A stretch of DNA of 64,000 nucleotides from Flavobacteriaceae bacterium NBU2973 (GCA_026162565.1 JAOEIQ010000002.1:186001-250000); one strand, 5' to 3'. Shown: positions 29,818 to 39,030, counted from the stretch's first letter. Notes: generated by a model not told the origin, from the letters alone. Made by a program: numbers and translations.

Positions 29818-29818
29818 C
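29804..29818 (+). repeat. Left attachment site core (attL) in tRNA-Arg
   Basis: The 15-base TCCTGTCGCGATCAC at the 3' end of tRNA-Arg recurs exactly at 56569-56583. A tyrosine recombinase gene starts 231 bases away. This is the standard arrangement for tRNA-targeted integration. Confidence 0.88.
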
Positions 29819-29842
29819 TACAGCACTATAACAAATAGTGAA

Positions 29843-29880
29843 AAAACCTTGCAAACTATATGATTTGCAAGGTTTTGTAG
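29843..29880 (+). terminator. Terminator downstream of tRNA-Arg
   Basis: AAAACCTTGCAAA, an 8-base loop, TTTGCAAGGTTTT: a 13-bp perfect stem, 25 bases after the tRNA. It lies inside the island, so the element supplies the tRNA terminator. Confidence 0.85.
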
Positions 29881-29932
29881 TTTTTAGGCTATAATAAAAT
29901 TTGACATTATTTCATATGTTATGATTACAAAT

Positions 29933-29968
29933 CGGTTAACAAATAACTTTTTGAAAAAGTGTTAACCG
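29933..29968. promoter_or_regulatory. Dyad with CGGTTAAC arms near attL, candidate integrase arm site
   Basis: CGGTTAAC (29933-29940) and GTTAACCG (29961-29968) flank a second inner dyad ACTTTTT-G-AAAAAGT. CGGTTAACA recurs as a single copy 60 bases inside attR (56501-56509). Position at both ends suggests arm-type integrase or accessory-factor sites. It could equally be an operator for the integrase gene. Confidence 0.5.
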
Positions 29969-30048
29969 AATAAGCTATAAAATCTTGTTTTTCAAATAGT
30001 TGATTTGACTTTCGTCTTTAAATAATGTTTAATTAAAAGACGTCAACT

Positions 30049-31299
30049 ATGAGAGCTCGTTCAACATTCTCACTTCTGTTCTGGGTTACTGCTTCAAGAA
30101 CAAAAAACAATCAAGTTCCAATTTACGCACGAATTACTGTAAATGGTAAAAGGGTAAATATCAGCCTTAAGCGTAAGGTTTTTATTTCTGACTGGGATTC
30201 TAAACTCGGTAAGGTTAAAGGAAACAAACAAAACGCTAAACTGTTAAATCAGTATTTAAACCAAATTCGTAATAAAGTTTACGAAGCATATGAGGAATTA
30301 TTAAGCGAAAACAAATTAATCACTTCCCAAGCTATTAAAGCAAGATTTTTAGGAGAAGATGAAAAATCCAGAAGTTTAATCGAGTTGTTTGATTATCACA
30401 ACGAATTGATGGAGCAAAAGCTTCATAAAGATACTATGAAGCATTACAGGACTACTCAAAAATATCTTAAGCAGTTCCTGGTAAAAAAGTATAATACAGA
30501 TAATTTGTTTTTAAACTCACTAAACTATGCATTTATAGTAGATTTTGAATATTACTTAAAAGCATATCAACCAACAGACCACCAACGTAAGATTAGTAAT
30601 AATACAGCTATGAAACATTTACAGCGGTTACGAAAAATGGTTACAATGGCTTTTCATTTAGAGTGGATAGATAGAGATCCATTTGTTAGGTTTAAATCTA
30701 AATTTGAAAAAAGAGAAAGAGAATTTTTATCTACTACTGAACTACAATCATTAGAAGAATTCTCAAGTGAAGTAAATCGTATAAATATTGTAAAAGACTT
30801 ATTTATCTTCAGCTGCTATACAGGTATTTCATTTATTGATATGAATGGTTTAACCAAAAATAATATAGTTAAAGGAATTGATGGTAATGATTGGATTGTA
30901 ACGAAAAGACAAAAAACTAAAACGCCAGTTAAGATACCTATACTTCAACAAGCAAAGGAATTGATAATTAAGTACCAAGACAATCCAAGAGTAATTACCG
31001 CTAATAGTTTATTACCTATTTTATCCAATCAAAAAATCAATAGCTACCTAAAAGAAATTGCAGATATATGTGGGATTAAAAAGAATTTAACCTTTCATAT
31101 GGCAAGACATACTTTTGCAACTACAATCACTTTAAGTAACGGTGTGCCTATAGAAACGGTTTCTAAACTACTTGGCCATAAAAAAATAGCAACTACCCAA
31201 ATATATGCTCGTGTGATAGAAAAGAAAGTAAGTGAGGATATGCGAAAATTGAGTACAGCCTTATCTCAAAATAAGATGAAAAGAACTATAAATAATTGA
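30049..31299 (+). CDS. Tyrosine recombinase / integrase, CTnDOT-like family
   Basis: A 416-residue site-specific recombinase with an AP2-like arm-binding N-terminus, a SAM-like core-binding domain (about 105-205) and a catalytic domain. The catalytic HxxR is H350-R353 in FHMARHTFA, the third box His is H377 in LLGHKKIATTQ, and the nucleophile is Y386 in QIYARV. The first box reads TGIS (258-261), so the usual catalytic Arg I is replaced by Ser, as reported for IntDOT of CTnDOT. It is the first gene inside attL and points away from the tRNA. Confidence 0.94.
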   Translation: MRARSTFSLLFWVTASRTKNNQVPIYARITVNGKRVNISLKRKVFISDWDSKLGKVKGNKQNAKLLNQYLNQIRNKVYEAYEELLSENKLITSQAIKARFLGEDEKSRSLIELFDYHNELMEQKLHKDTMKHYRTTQKYLKQFLVKKYNTDNLFLNSLNYAFIVDFEYYLKAYQPTDHQRKISNNTAMKHLQRLRKMVTMAFHLEWIDRDPFVRFKSKFEKREREFLSTTELQSLEEFSSEVNRINIVKDLFIFSCYTGISFIDMNGLTKNNIVKGIDGNDWIVTKRQKTKTPVKIPILQQAKELIIKYQDNPRVITANSLLPILSNQKINSYLKEIADICGIKKNLTFHMARHTFATTITLSNGVPIETVSKLLGHKKIATTQIYARVIEKKVSEDMRKLSTALSQNKMKRTINN

Positions 31300-31396
31300 A
31301 TTAATAATACAAGTTTAGAAATGGATACCGCAAAATTAAAATAATCGCTAAATAGATGTCAAAACAATTAGTTTTGTAATAGTAACAGAACAAGGT

Positions 31397-32197
31397 CTAC
31401 TTATTAATCGTTCGCAATCCTTTTTTGATAATATAAGCCGTCTCTTTAGTTGGTGATTCTTTTTCCCATTTACTACAAATAGATTTTACCCAATCAGGTT
31501 GAGACTTACTGGCGTCATTAAGCCAATTACTTACGGAATCACGTACATATTTTGAGGCATCAGATTTTAATGGTTCAATAAGAGAAATTCCTTTTTCTGG
31601 ATATTCTTGAAAAGCTTGAATTTTCTTTGTCCATACACCGATAGGACGTAAAGACTCAACTGCAAAACGTCTGATATTCTCATCTTCATCTTTTGTCCAT
31701 TTAGACAAAATATCAATAGCAGTATCTAGGTCTTCAATCATTCGTTCTTTACTAGCAAAAATAACAACCTCTCTTACACCAAAATGAGTATCTGCTGCGT
31801 AAGGTTTCATAGCATTAATTAAATCTGCGACTGAATCAAAATGAGTACTCTCTGCCCAACAAGACCAACATCGTACTAAATCTGATGTATACTCTTTTAA
31901 TACATCATATATAGAATTATCTGAAGTTAGCAATCCTAAAGTTTGACCTATCATTTTTGTATTACTATTGGCTGTAGGCTTCTTTTGAGCATTTACAGCA
32001 ACCTCAAAATCGGAATACCAGTTTTCTTTGCTTAAATCTTTTAAAACTAATTTTAGAAGTGACAACTGGTCTGTTGCCAACCATTCCATTAAATTTCTAG
32101 TTTCTATCAAGCCTTTATTCAAGTATTCGATTACTTCTGGATTAAGGTCTTTTAAGCTTCTTGCGCCCTTTCTGTTTTTAACATGTTCTGGTATCAT
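31397..32197 (-). CDS. HEAT-repeat protein, AlkC/AlkD-like DNA alkylation repair family (probable)
   Basis: 266 residues, mostly paired helices as in HEAT-like DNA glycosylases of the AlkC/AlkD superfamily. ENIRRFAVESLRP followed by LIEPLKSDASKYVRDSVSNWL resembles the conserved AlkC region. I cannot confirm the catalytic acidic and aromatic residues. If correct, it excises alkylated bases without base flipping. It overlaps the upstream 118-residue gene by 4 bases (ATGA), so the two are translationally coupled. Confidence 0.7.
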   Translation of the reverse strand: MIPEHVKNRKGARSLKDLNPEVIEYLNKGLIETRNLMEWLATDQLSLLKLVLKDLSKENWYSDFEVAVNAQKKPTANSNTKMIGQTLGLLTSDNSIYDVLKEYTSDLVRCWSCWAESTHFDSVADLINAMKPYAADTHFGVREVVIFASKERMIEDLDTAIDILSKWTKDEDENIRRFAVESLRPIGVWTKKIQAFQEYPEKGISLIEPLKSDASKYVRDSVSNWLNDASKSQPDWVKSICSKWEKESPTKETAYIIKKGLRTINK

Positions 32198-32550
32198 AAG
32201 TTTTTTTTTCTTGGTTTCGGAATATTCCCAATTAAATCACTATTGTCTTTAATAAGTTGTGCTATTTGTTGAGCACGCTCTTCAAAATTAGGTTCATCTT
32301 CGTGAAGCAAAAGCCACGTTTTTATTTTATACGTTTCTAAATGTCGTAATTCAGGAATCAATGTTTTTAAAGCTTCGTGATGTTCAGTTTTAGTACCTAC
32401 CCAAATGCCATTATCTACAGGGTTTTCTTTTTTTTGTCGTGTAGCCAAAATAATTTTATTACCGTAATAAATAGCCACATTGCCAAACATTTTCTTTGTT
32501 CTAATTGGTAATGGATAAAGAAACTCTAAAATAAAATCGTGTGGAATCAT
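32194..32550 (-). CDS. Small hypothetical protein, TfoX/MmcQ-like
   Basis: 118 residues starting MIPHDFILEFLYPL. KMFGNVAIYYGNKIILATR resembles the start of TfoX_N-like domains (KMFGG.. with following strands), and the C-terminal helix ends in a basic tail (PKPRKKNL). No function is assigned to this group. It is the first gene of a two-gene minus-strand unit with the AlkC/AlkD-like gene. Confidence 0.6.
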   Translation of the reverse strand: MIPHDFILEFLYPLPIRTKKMFGNVAIYYGNKIILATRQKKENPVDNGIWVGTKTEHHEALKTLIPELRHLETYKIKTWLLLHEDEPNFEERAQQIAQLIKDNSDLIGNIPKPRKKNL

Positions 32551-32592
32551 TCTATATTTTCTTCAAAATTAAATCGATTTTTATATTTTACT

Positions 32593-32643
32593 TTCCCATT
32601 CACTACAAATTTCAAAGATTAATTGTTATTCTAACTACATTTG
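32593..32643 (+). promoter_or_regulatory. Promoter and upstream motif of the TPR-LytTR regulator gene
   Basis: TTCCCATTCACTACA (32593-32607), 28 bases, then the perfect -7 box TACATTTG (32636-32643). The ATG begins only 5 bases after the box, so the message is predicted to be leaderless or nearly so. The same 15-mer at the same distance from a -7-like box precedes the 34489 operon. Confidence 0.65.
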
Positions 32644-32648
32644 TATTA

Positions 32649-34355
32649 ATGACAAAAAGACTTGCCATATTACCACTTCAAACTAAAAGCGCGAATATTA
32701 AATTCTTGGTTCCTATTATTCAAGAAGTGCTAATATCTAACATTAGTGCTGAAGCATCCTATGTGGTTATTTCAAAAGATTCAACAAATACAAGTTCAGA
32801 AACCAGTTCTGATTTAAAGATTGTAGGAAAGCAGCTTAATGCTAATTATTTGGTTACTGGAAGCCTTTCAGAGAAAAAGGGTTTAATTGAAGTAACACTT
32901 AAATATAATAACCTCAAAAAAGATAAACAGAAACAAGTAACATTTAAAGTTGATAAAAATGATTTATTCAAATTAGGAGAGTTATCACTAACGCACCTTA
33001 AGAAAATGCTTCGCATTTCTAATGATGAGATTGTAGTTAATGCTAAAATTCAAAATCCTGAAATTCATCAACTGTACGTTCTAGGTAATTATCATTTTAA
33101 TAGATGGACACAAGGCAATGTAAAATTAGCAGTTGAGTATTATGAAAAAGTAATCAATGCCGAACCAGACTTTGCGCCAGCATATCTAAAACTCGCCAAA
33201 TGTCTGGTGTTTCAGGCAGGTCGTGGATATGAACTACCCAAAAACGTATATCCTCAAGCAAGAGAACGGATTGAAAAGGCATTGGAAATCAATCCAAACT
33301 CTGGAGAAGCTATTATCGATAAAAATCTAATTGATTTTTTCTATGAGTTGGATTGGACTAATATTTACAACAGTATAGAAAAAGGTTTAGAGAATTATGT
33401 TGATGCTAGTGAAGCCTATCAACAATTATCATTTTTTTGGTATGGTTTAAAGGAATATGATGCTTCTTTAGATGCCTTATATTCTGCATTGGAATTCGAC
33501 CCAATATCCACAAGTATTCTAAATATGATAGGCGATGTACAATTGAGTGCAAAAAGATATGAAGATTCTGAAAAAACATTCTTATCTATTTTAAAGATGA
33601 TACCTAATGATAATTCCTCTTTAGAAAATTTAATGTACCTAAACTCATTACAAGGTAGCGAACGTAAAGCGACTTCTTATTATAACAAATTAAAAAAAGC
33701 ACTTCCGAACAGTCTAGATTTTACACCAAGAATGGGGTACTTCTTTGGAAAATTTGGAATGGATGATGAAGCAGAATTGTATCTGAAATATTTTAGAGAT
33801 TTATCAAAAAAAGAACCTAATAGAGTACATCATAATTACTTTGCACAGGTATATTCTGGTCGTAATGATTGGGAACAAACAATGAATTATATTGAATGTG
33901 GCTGGAGAGCGCGTACCGGAATTCTCTTTATCCTTACAGACCCACAATTAGAACCTTTATATAAATGGAAACGTTACCAGCAACTAGTTTCTGAAATTAA
34001 ATTACCTCAAGACGTTGAGGATAATAACTATATCACGCTACGTACAGATATTAAGGAAACACTTCGTATTAATCTAAACACATTGCTCTTTCTTAAAGCA
34101 GAAGACAACTATACAAGACTCTATTTTTTCCAAAACTTTAGATTAGAACAGAAATTAGTCCGTGCAACCTTAAAAACAGTAACACCGCAACTGCCCGAAT
34201 ATTTCTCTCGTATTCACAAATCGTATATCATAAATATGCATCAACCGTTTCAACTATTTGGCAACGCAAAAAAAAGATATATCACACAAAATCAACACGA
34301 TACAGAGATTCCCGTGAGTCGAAGTTTTGATGTATCTTCATTAGTTATTGCTTAA
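32649..34355 (+). CDS. TPR-LytTR transcriptional regulator with TolB-like N-terminal domain
   Basis: 568 residues starting MTKRLAILPL. A start at 32541 would run through the promoter and is rejected. Residues about 1-125 resemble the TolB/FlgO-type domain fused to many regulators (LAILPL..., VGKQLNANYLVTGSL). Residues about 130-455 are TPR units (NPEIHQLYVLGNYHFNRW, AVEYYEKVINAEPDFAPAYL). The C-terminus (about 470-565) is a LytTR DNA-binding domain with TLLFLKAEDNYTRLY and FSRIHKSYIINM. No receiver domain is present, so it probably senses through the N-terminal or TPR part. It likely controls itself and the next operon through the shared motif. Confidence 0.88.
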   Translation: MTKRLAILPLQTKSANIKFLVPIIQEVLISNISAEASYVVISKDSTNTSSETSSDLKIVGKQLNANYLVTGSLSEKKGLIEVTLKYNNLKKDKQKQVTFKVDKNDLFKLGELSLTHLKKMLRISNDEIVVNAKIQNPEIHQLYVLGNYHFNRWTQGNVKLAVEYYEKVINAEPDFAPAYLKLAKCLVFQAGRGYELPKNVYPQARERIEKALEINPNSGEAIIDKNLIDFFYELDWTNIYNSIEKGLENYVDASEAYQQLSFFWYGLKEYDASLDALYSALEFDPISTSILNMIGDVQLSAKRYEDSEKTFLSILKMIPNDNSSLENLMYLNSLQGSERKATSYYNKLKKALPNSLDFTPRMGYFFGKFGMDDEAELYLKYFRDLSKKEPNRVHHNYFAQVYSGRNDWEQTMNYIECGWRARTGILFILTDPQLEPLYKWKRYQQLVSEIKLPQDVEDNNYITLRTDIKETLRINLNTLLFLKAEDNYTRLYFFQNFRLEQKLVRATLKTVTPQLPEYFSRIHKSYIINMHQPFQLFGNAKKRYITQNQHDTEIPVSRSFDVSSLVIA

Positions 34356-34400
34356 ACGTTTCCCGTTTACTTCAAAAAATAACTTTCTTTTTATTTCCTT

Positions 34401-34451
34401 TTCCCATTCACTACATAAAAAAAATTGAGACACTTTCTGTATACATCTTTG
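34401..34451 (+). promoter_or_regulatory. Promoter and upstream motif of the 34489 operon
   Basis: TTCCCATTCACTACA (34401-34415) is identical to the copy upstream of the LytTR regulator and is again 28 bases before a -7-like box, CATCTTTG (34444-34451). Both boxes continue into TATT. The imperfect -7 box would fit an activator-dependent promoter. Confidence 0.6.
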
Positions 34452-34488
34452 TATTGTAAATAATTAATAACATATAAAATACAGTAAA

Positions 34489-35283
34489 ATGAACCGTATT
34501 AAATTTTTAACAATGACACTATTGTTGGCCTCGTTTACAGCGTTTGCCTCTTGCGAAAACAACAATAAAAAACCAAAAGTAGTAGCAGAGAATACTACTG
34601 AACCTGTAAAAACTGAAGTAAAAAAAGCAGACATTACTTTTAAAACAGGTAAACTTATTGAAGTAGCCTTACTTACTGTAAAACCAGATGGACAAAAAGC
34701 GTTTATGGAAGAATACTTTCCTAAAGTAATGCCAGTAGCAATGCCTTATGGAGCGAGACCTATTGCAAGTTTTGCAGTTACAAAAACTGTTATGGGAAAC
34801 AAGCCTAACCAGATGGTTGTTTTCTTTGAGTGGGAAAGCCTAGAACAAAAGCGTGCTTTTGAAAGGAATCCTGAATATTTAAAGCTTCGAAACATCAGAG
34901 ACAATGCGCTTTCTTTTTTAAGTCAAGGCTATTTTCAAGTTGAAAAAGATGTCACCGTAAACCTGTCTTCGGACAAAACCTATGACTTTGCAGGCATTTT
35001 TATCAACCCTGAAAAAGCTAATCTACTTCAAGAATATTTTCAAGCAGTTTTACCTACAGCTTCAAAACCTGAATTTGGGTACACACCAATTGTAAATCTT
35101 AATCCATATCAAGGTGCAAATGACCAAAACTATCATCCATCAGTTATTGCTTTTGCAGAGTGGAAAGGTGGTGTAGATTCTCAAGAACGATTTGAAAAAA
35201 CAAAAGTATTTCAAGACAATGTCGCTAAACGAAGTGCAGGAGCACCTTATATAGATGTATTTCACATTGTACCAATACTATAA
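34489..35283 (+). CDS. Lipoprotein with two ferredoxin-like (DUF1330/ABM-type) domains
   Basis: 264 residues. MNRIKFLTMTLLLASFTAFASC carries a lipobox at ASC. Two similar halves follow (about 50-160 and 165-262): EVALLTVKPDGQKAFMEEYF... and AGIFINPEKANLLQEYF..., each ending with an FFEWESLEQ / AFAEWKGGVD strand. This is the dimeric alpha-beta barrel seen in antibiotic biosynthesis monooxygenases and DUF1330, here as an internal duplication. Activity is unknown. The AhpD-like gene follows by 28 bases in the same operon. Confidence 0.65.
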   Translation: MNRIKFLTMTLLLASFTAFASCENNNKKPKVVAENTTEPVKTEVKKADITFKTGKLIEVALLTVKPDGQKAFMEEYFPKVMPVAMPYGARPIASFAVTKTVMGNKPNQMVVFFEWESLEQKRAFERNPEYLKLRNIRDNALSFLSQGYFQVEKDVTVNLSSDKTYDFAGIFINPEKANLLQEYFQAVLPTASKPEFGYTPIVNLNPYQGANDQNYHPSVIAFAEWKGGVDSQERFEKTKVFQDNVAKRSAGAPYIDVFHIVPIL

Positions 35284-35311
35284 TCAATATTTGAAACAAT
35301 AAATAAGAAAA

Positions 35312-35917
35312 ATGGAAACATTAGAAAAGAAAAAAACAGTAAGAGGGTTTGATTTAGAATTACAAGAAAACCCATCAAAAGAAGTGCAAGCCGTATACGA
35401 TTGGTATAATGAAATTTTTCAGTTCGTGCCTAATCTTGGAAAATTGTTGAGCAATTCAGACGCCGCATTGTTATCATACACGCATATGCAATGGCATCTT
35501 GAAAAGTTGGGCAATTTAACGCCAGAAGAAAACAATATTGTACAATTGACTATAGCCGTAGAAAACGAATGTAAATATTGCACTGCTGGGCATACGCTCG
35601 CTGGTAAAGTGCTTTTCGGTTCTGCTGAAGAAGACCTAAACGCTTTACGTAATGGAACTGCATTAAGTAATGAAAAATTCAATGCATTACACGAGTTTGC
35701 AAAGGCAGTTTATAGTACAAGCGGACGCGTAAGTGATACTGTGCTTGAAAACTTCAGAAATGCTGGTTACAACAATGCACAGGCTTTAGATGTCATCACT
35801 AACATTTCGGCTAAAGTATTATCAAATCTCGCGAATCAATTGGCCATAAATGAAGTGGATGAACCAATACAACCTTTTGCTCAAGGACTTGAGGATTTTT
35901 CTTCAAACTATAGGTAA
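35312..35917 (+). CDS. Carboxymuconolactone decarboxylase / AhpD-like protein
   Basis: 201 residues of all-helical AhpD type. The redox centre is ENECKYCTAGH at 84-94, giving the ExxxCxxCxxxH arrangement (C87, C90, H94) of alkylhydroperoxidase D-like proteins. Probably reduces peroxides or reactive metabolites. It shares an operon with the ABM-like lipoprotein, under the promoter with the LytTR-associated motif. A strong terminator follows. Confidence 0.88.
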   Translation: METLEKKKTVRGFDLELQENPSKEVQAVYDWYNEIFQFVPNLGKLLSNSDAALLSYTHMQWHLEKLGNLTPEENNIVQLTIAVENECKYCTAGHTLAGKVLFGSAEEDLNALRNGTALSNEKFNALHEFAKAVYSTSGRVSDTVLENFRNAGYNNAQALDVITNISAKVLSNLANQLAINEVDEPIQPFAQGLEDFSSNYR

Positions 35918-35941
35918 AAACTACAGCTAACTATATTTAGA

Positions 35942-35986
35942 AATAATAGTGATTTGAAAAAAAATCAAGTCACTATTATTTTTTAT
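35942..35986 (+). terminator. Terminator of the ABM-AhpD operon
   Basis: AATAATAGTGA / TCACTATTATT is an 11-bp outer stem with an inner TTGA/TCAA pairing, followed by TTTTATTTT. It starts 25 bases after the AhpD-like stop. Confidence 0.88.
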
Positions 35987-36214
35987 TTTACTTTCCAATA
36001 AGTAGTGATTTTCGATACAATCCTAAAATACACACGCAAAACTATTTTAAAATGCCATAAAAAGTAATCATTTAAAAAAAATAAATACAAGCTCTAACTA
36101 ATTAAATCGAAGAACTCACGCGAGAGTTATATGCAAAATGGTAATATACTTTTCAATTTTACGTAATGGCATCAATATGGATTTATTTAATTTAGTTTAA
36201 CTTTCCAATTTAAT

Positions 36215-37339
36215 ATGATATGGATTATAGTGAGAATGCTGTTATATGATTGGTCATCTTTAATTCTATTTAGTGGTATTATTAATGCCATTATAGCAAT
36301 AGTTTTTTTAATTAAAAATAGTAGCCGCTATAAACCTAAATATGCGTTATGGGTTAATGTGTTTTTGTTTTGTGTTATATTAATTCTTTTTGAGAGAATT
36401 ATTAGGTTTTCAAATTTAGAGACTCACTATCCTAAACTCTTATTTATTACAAGTCCCTTATTCTTCTTTATTCTTCCTTTGGTTTATGTGTTTCAAAATC
36501 AGTTAAATGGTAAGGTCAAGTATTGGTATGTGCATTTTATTTTTCCGATACTAATGCTGTTATTGTTTATGCCAACTATTTTAATGAATGACAATGATAA
36601 GTTGAATATGTACCATGAGGATGGCATAAATGACCCAATTTGGATAGTACTATTGTATCTTTTGTTTGCCATTTATTATTCTGCCAAAACCTTTATAGCT
36701 AATAAAAAACATAAAGTCCATTTGCTGAATACGTCAGCCAATAATGATATTGAGTTACAGCTATTTTCCAATCAATTGGTTTTTTGGGCTAGTATATGCA
36801 TCATTGCCATTCCAGTTTCATTATTGGTACAATATGCTGATTATAATACTGAAGTTTTAGACAAATGCTTGTTCATTATCTTTTCCTTAATTCCACATTT
36901 TATATTGATTTCTATATTCAACATTAAAACTCTCGAAACCGCTAACGAGATACAAATTGAAGAAAAGCAAAGGAGTGTTATTGAACATGAGAATCTGAAT
37001 ACTTCTAAATCTGAACTTACTGCTTTTATGATGAAACATCAACCTTACTTAAGTCAAGATTTGGACTTGCAGACATTGGCTAATTTGATAGGTTGGAATA
37101 GGTCCAATCTTTCTATGGTTATTAATAAAGGCTTTCATAAAAACTTTTATGACTTCATTAATGAATATCGTCTCGAAGCTGTTGTTGAGAAATTGAATAA
37201 CGGTGCCCACAAAGAGTACTCATTAGATTATATTGTTAGCGAGTGTGGTTTTAAGAGTTATGTATCGTTTTACAGAATCTTCAAAAGAATAAAGAAAACG
37301 TCACCAAAGGAGTATTTAAAGCATCTGAAAAATCAATAA
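36215..37339 (+). CDS. Membrane-anchored AraC-family transcriptional regulator
   Basis: 374 residues. About seven hydrophobic helices fill residues 10-240 and an AraC HTH_18 domain ends the protein (about 275-374: LDLQTLANLIGWNRSNLSMVI, YIVSECGFKSYVSFYRIFKRI). Such 7TM-AraC proteins are common in Bacteroidota and presumably sense an envelope or medium signal. A start at the ATG at 36236 is also possible. The serine hydrolase gene follows and has a dyad over its -7 box, which makes it a likely target. Confidence 0.88.
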   Translation: MIWIIVRMLLYDWSSLILFSGIINAIIAIVFLIKNSSRYKPKYALWVNVFLFCVILILFERIIRFSNLETHYPKLLFITSPLFFFILPLVYVFQNQLNGKVKYWYVHFIFPILMLLLFMPTILMNDNDKLNMYHEDGINDPIWIVLLYLLFAIYYSAKTFIANKKHKVHLLNTSANNDIELQLFSNQLVFWASICIIAIPVSLLVQYADYNTEVLDKCLFIIFSLIPHFILISIFNIKTLETANEIQIEEKQRSVIEHENLNTSKSELTAFMMKHQPYLSQDLDLQTLANLIGWNRSNLSMVINKGFHKNFYDFINEYRLEAVVEKLNNGAHKEYSLDYIVSECGFKSYVSFYRIFKRIKKTSPKEYLKHLKNQ

Positions 37340-37397
37340 ATACATTACACTGTATCTCGTGTAATGTTTAAAATTCTTTAGAGATAATTAGTGGTAA

Positions 37398-37430
37398 TAG
37401 ATTTGTGATTTGAAAAGAGTCAATCACAAA
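37398..37430 (+). promoter_or_regulatory. -7 box with overlapping dyad before the serine hydrolase gene
   Basis: TAGATTTG (37398-37405) is a perfect -7 box. TTTGTGATT-N11-AATCACAAA (37402-37430) overlaps it and the expected start of transcription, and ends 4 bases before the ATG. This is typical of a repressor operator. The upstream AraC regulator is a candidate binder. Confidence 0.6.
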
Positions 37431-37434
37431 ACAT

Positions 37435-38613
37435 ATGCGTACACTTATTTTAAGTTTATTTCTAATTACCTATTCCAATACTGTTTTTTCTCAAGATATA
37501 AATGAGAATGCACTAAATGAAATCAAAACTAAAGCCCAAGAAACCCACTCTGATGCCATTATTATAATCAAAGATGGTAAAACAATTTATGAAGATTATT
37601 TCGGGAAAGAAGAGAAGCCAATATATATTGCTTCAGCAGGTAAGTCTTTAGTAAATCTTGCCATAGGGAAACTCATAGACAACAAGCAGCTAGATTCGTT
37701 AGACCAACCAGTTTATACCTTATTTCCAGAATGGAAACAAGGAAAGAAAAAGGATGTCACCATTCGAATGCTTTTAAACCATACTTCTGGCATTCAAAAT
37801 TATCAAAATGCTGGTATCGAATTAGAACCAGCGCCCAATTACAAAGTAAAAAACATTATTGATTTAGCTCTTGCTGCAGAACTCACAAATAGTCCTGGAG
37901 AAAATTTTGATTATAACAATAAAGCAGTAGCCTTATTGGGTGGCATAGTTGAAAGAGCATCAGGAAAACGTTTTGACCATTTTTTTGTGGATGAATTCTA
38001 CAAGCCCATGGACATAGCAGATTACGATTGGGTACAAGATGAAGACGGAAATCCAACAACTCACGGTGCATTTTATATTAAGGCATCAGACTTTATAAAA
38101 TTTGGCGAATTACTCTTAAACAATGGCATATACAATGGCAAACGAATCATTAGCGAATCATGGATTGAAGAATCCTATAAACAAGGCCAAAAATTTGACC
38201 CAAGATTTGGATTGCTTTGGTGGCGAAAACCTGCTTTTGAGAAACGAATTATTGATGATAGCATTTGGAAATCTTGGAAATTTGCCAATGTCAATAAATC
38301 TTTTCTTAAGAAAATGAAACCTTTAAAGAATAAACTCTATGAAAACAAGAATGATTTCTTCAAGGATTTAAAGGGAGTATTTGGTGACCAATGGAGTAAG
38401 ACTCTAAATGAAAGTTTAGGCAGAGATTTGTTGTCAAGCAAACGAATTTACAGCAATGACATTGTTGCGTATTATGCTGATGGATACAGAGGAAATTATT
38501 TAGTCATTATTCCAGAAAAAAATATCGTTGCAGTACGATGTGCCGACCATGAAGGCTTTGATTACCAAACTGATTTTTTTAGGGGTTTTGTGGACTTGGT
38601 AATTCAGTTATAA
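37435..38613 (+). CDS. Exported serine hydrolase, beta-lactamase/class C family
   Basis: 392 residues with a signal peptide ending VFSQ. The nucleophile motif SAGK is at 67-70 (SxxK), and FDYNNKAVALLGG supplies the YxN box. The C-terminal YADGYRGNYLVII aligns with the third box region. Family members are D-aminopeptidases, esterases or PBP-like enzymes and the substrate is unknown. It starts a run of seven plus-strand genes (37435-41942) with short gaps. Confidence 0.85.
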   Translation: MRTLILSLFLITYSNTVFSQDINENALNEIKTKAQETHSDAIIIIKDGKTIYEDYFGKEEKPIYIASAGKSLVNLAIGKLIDNKQLDSLDQPVYTLFPEWKQGKKKDVTIRMLLNHTSGIQNYQNAGIELEPAPNYKVKNIIDLALAAELTNSPGENFDYNNKAVALLGGIVERASGKRFDHFFVDEFYKPMDIADYDWVQDEDGNPTTHGAFYIKASDFIKFGELLLNNGIYNGKRIISESWIEESYKQGQKFDPRFGLLWWRKPAFEKRIIDDSIWKSWKFANVNKSFLKKMKPLKNKLYENKNDFFKDLKGVFGDQWSKTLNESLGRDLLSSKRIYSNDIVAYYADGYRGNYLVIIPEKNIVAVRCADHEGFDYQTDFFRGFVDLVIQL

Positions 38614-38639
38614 ACTAAAACAATTAAAATCATATCACA

Positions 38640-38996
38640 ATGAAAGATTATCTATTGATTATTAAGACAGAAGGAAGCGTTTGGACTGACCTCACACCAG
38701 AGCAATTACAAAAACATATGGAACATGGTGGAGTTTATATAGGAAACCTTATGAAAGAAGGAATCTTAAAAAATGCCAATCCTATTGAAAAATCGGGCAG
38801 TAGAATTGTTACAGAAAATAATGGTATTCTTAATGATGAACCTTTTAACGACGATAAGGAATTAGTTGCAGGTTTTTTCCATAGCACTGCAAAAGATATA
38901 GATGAGGCTGTTAGCATTGCAAAAGAAAACCCAATTTTTAATGATATATCTACTAAAATTGAGGTACATCCATTAATGCCAATTGGAGGAAACTAA
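38640..38996 (+). CDS. YCII-related (DGPF-type) small protein
   Basis: 118 residues of ferredoxin-like fold. MKDYLLIIKTEGSVWTDLTPEQLQKHMEH and the C-terminal TKIEVHPLMPI match the YCII/PhnB-like family pattern. A phospholipase- or chloromuconolactone-type reaction has been proposed for relatives, but no function can be given here. Located 26 bases after the serine hydrolase, probably the same transcript. Confidence 0.75.
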   Translation: MKDYLLIIKTEGSVWTDLTPEQLQKHMEHGGVYIGNLMKEGILKNANPIEKSGSRIVTENNGILNDEPFNDDKELVAGFFHSTAKDIDEAVSIAKENPIFNDISTKIEVHPLMPIGGN

Positions 38997-39030
38997 ATAT
39001 GAATTCAAACGATAATTTTAATAGAATAAA

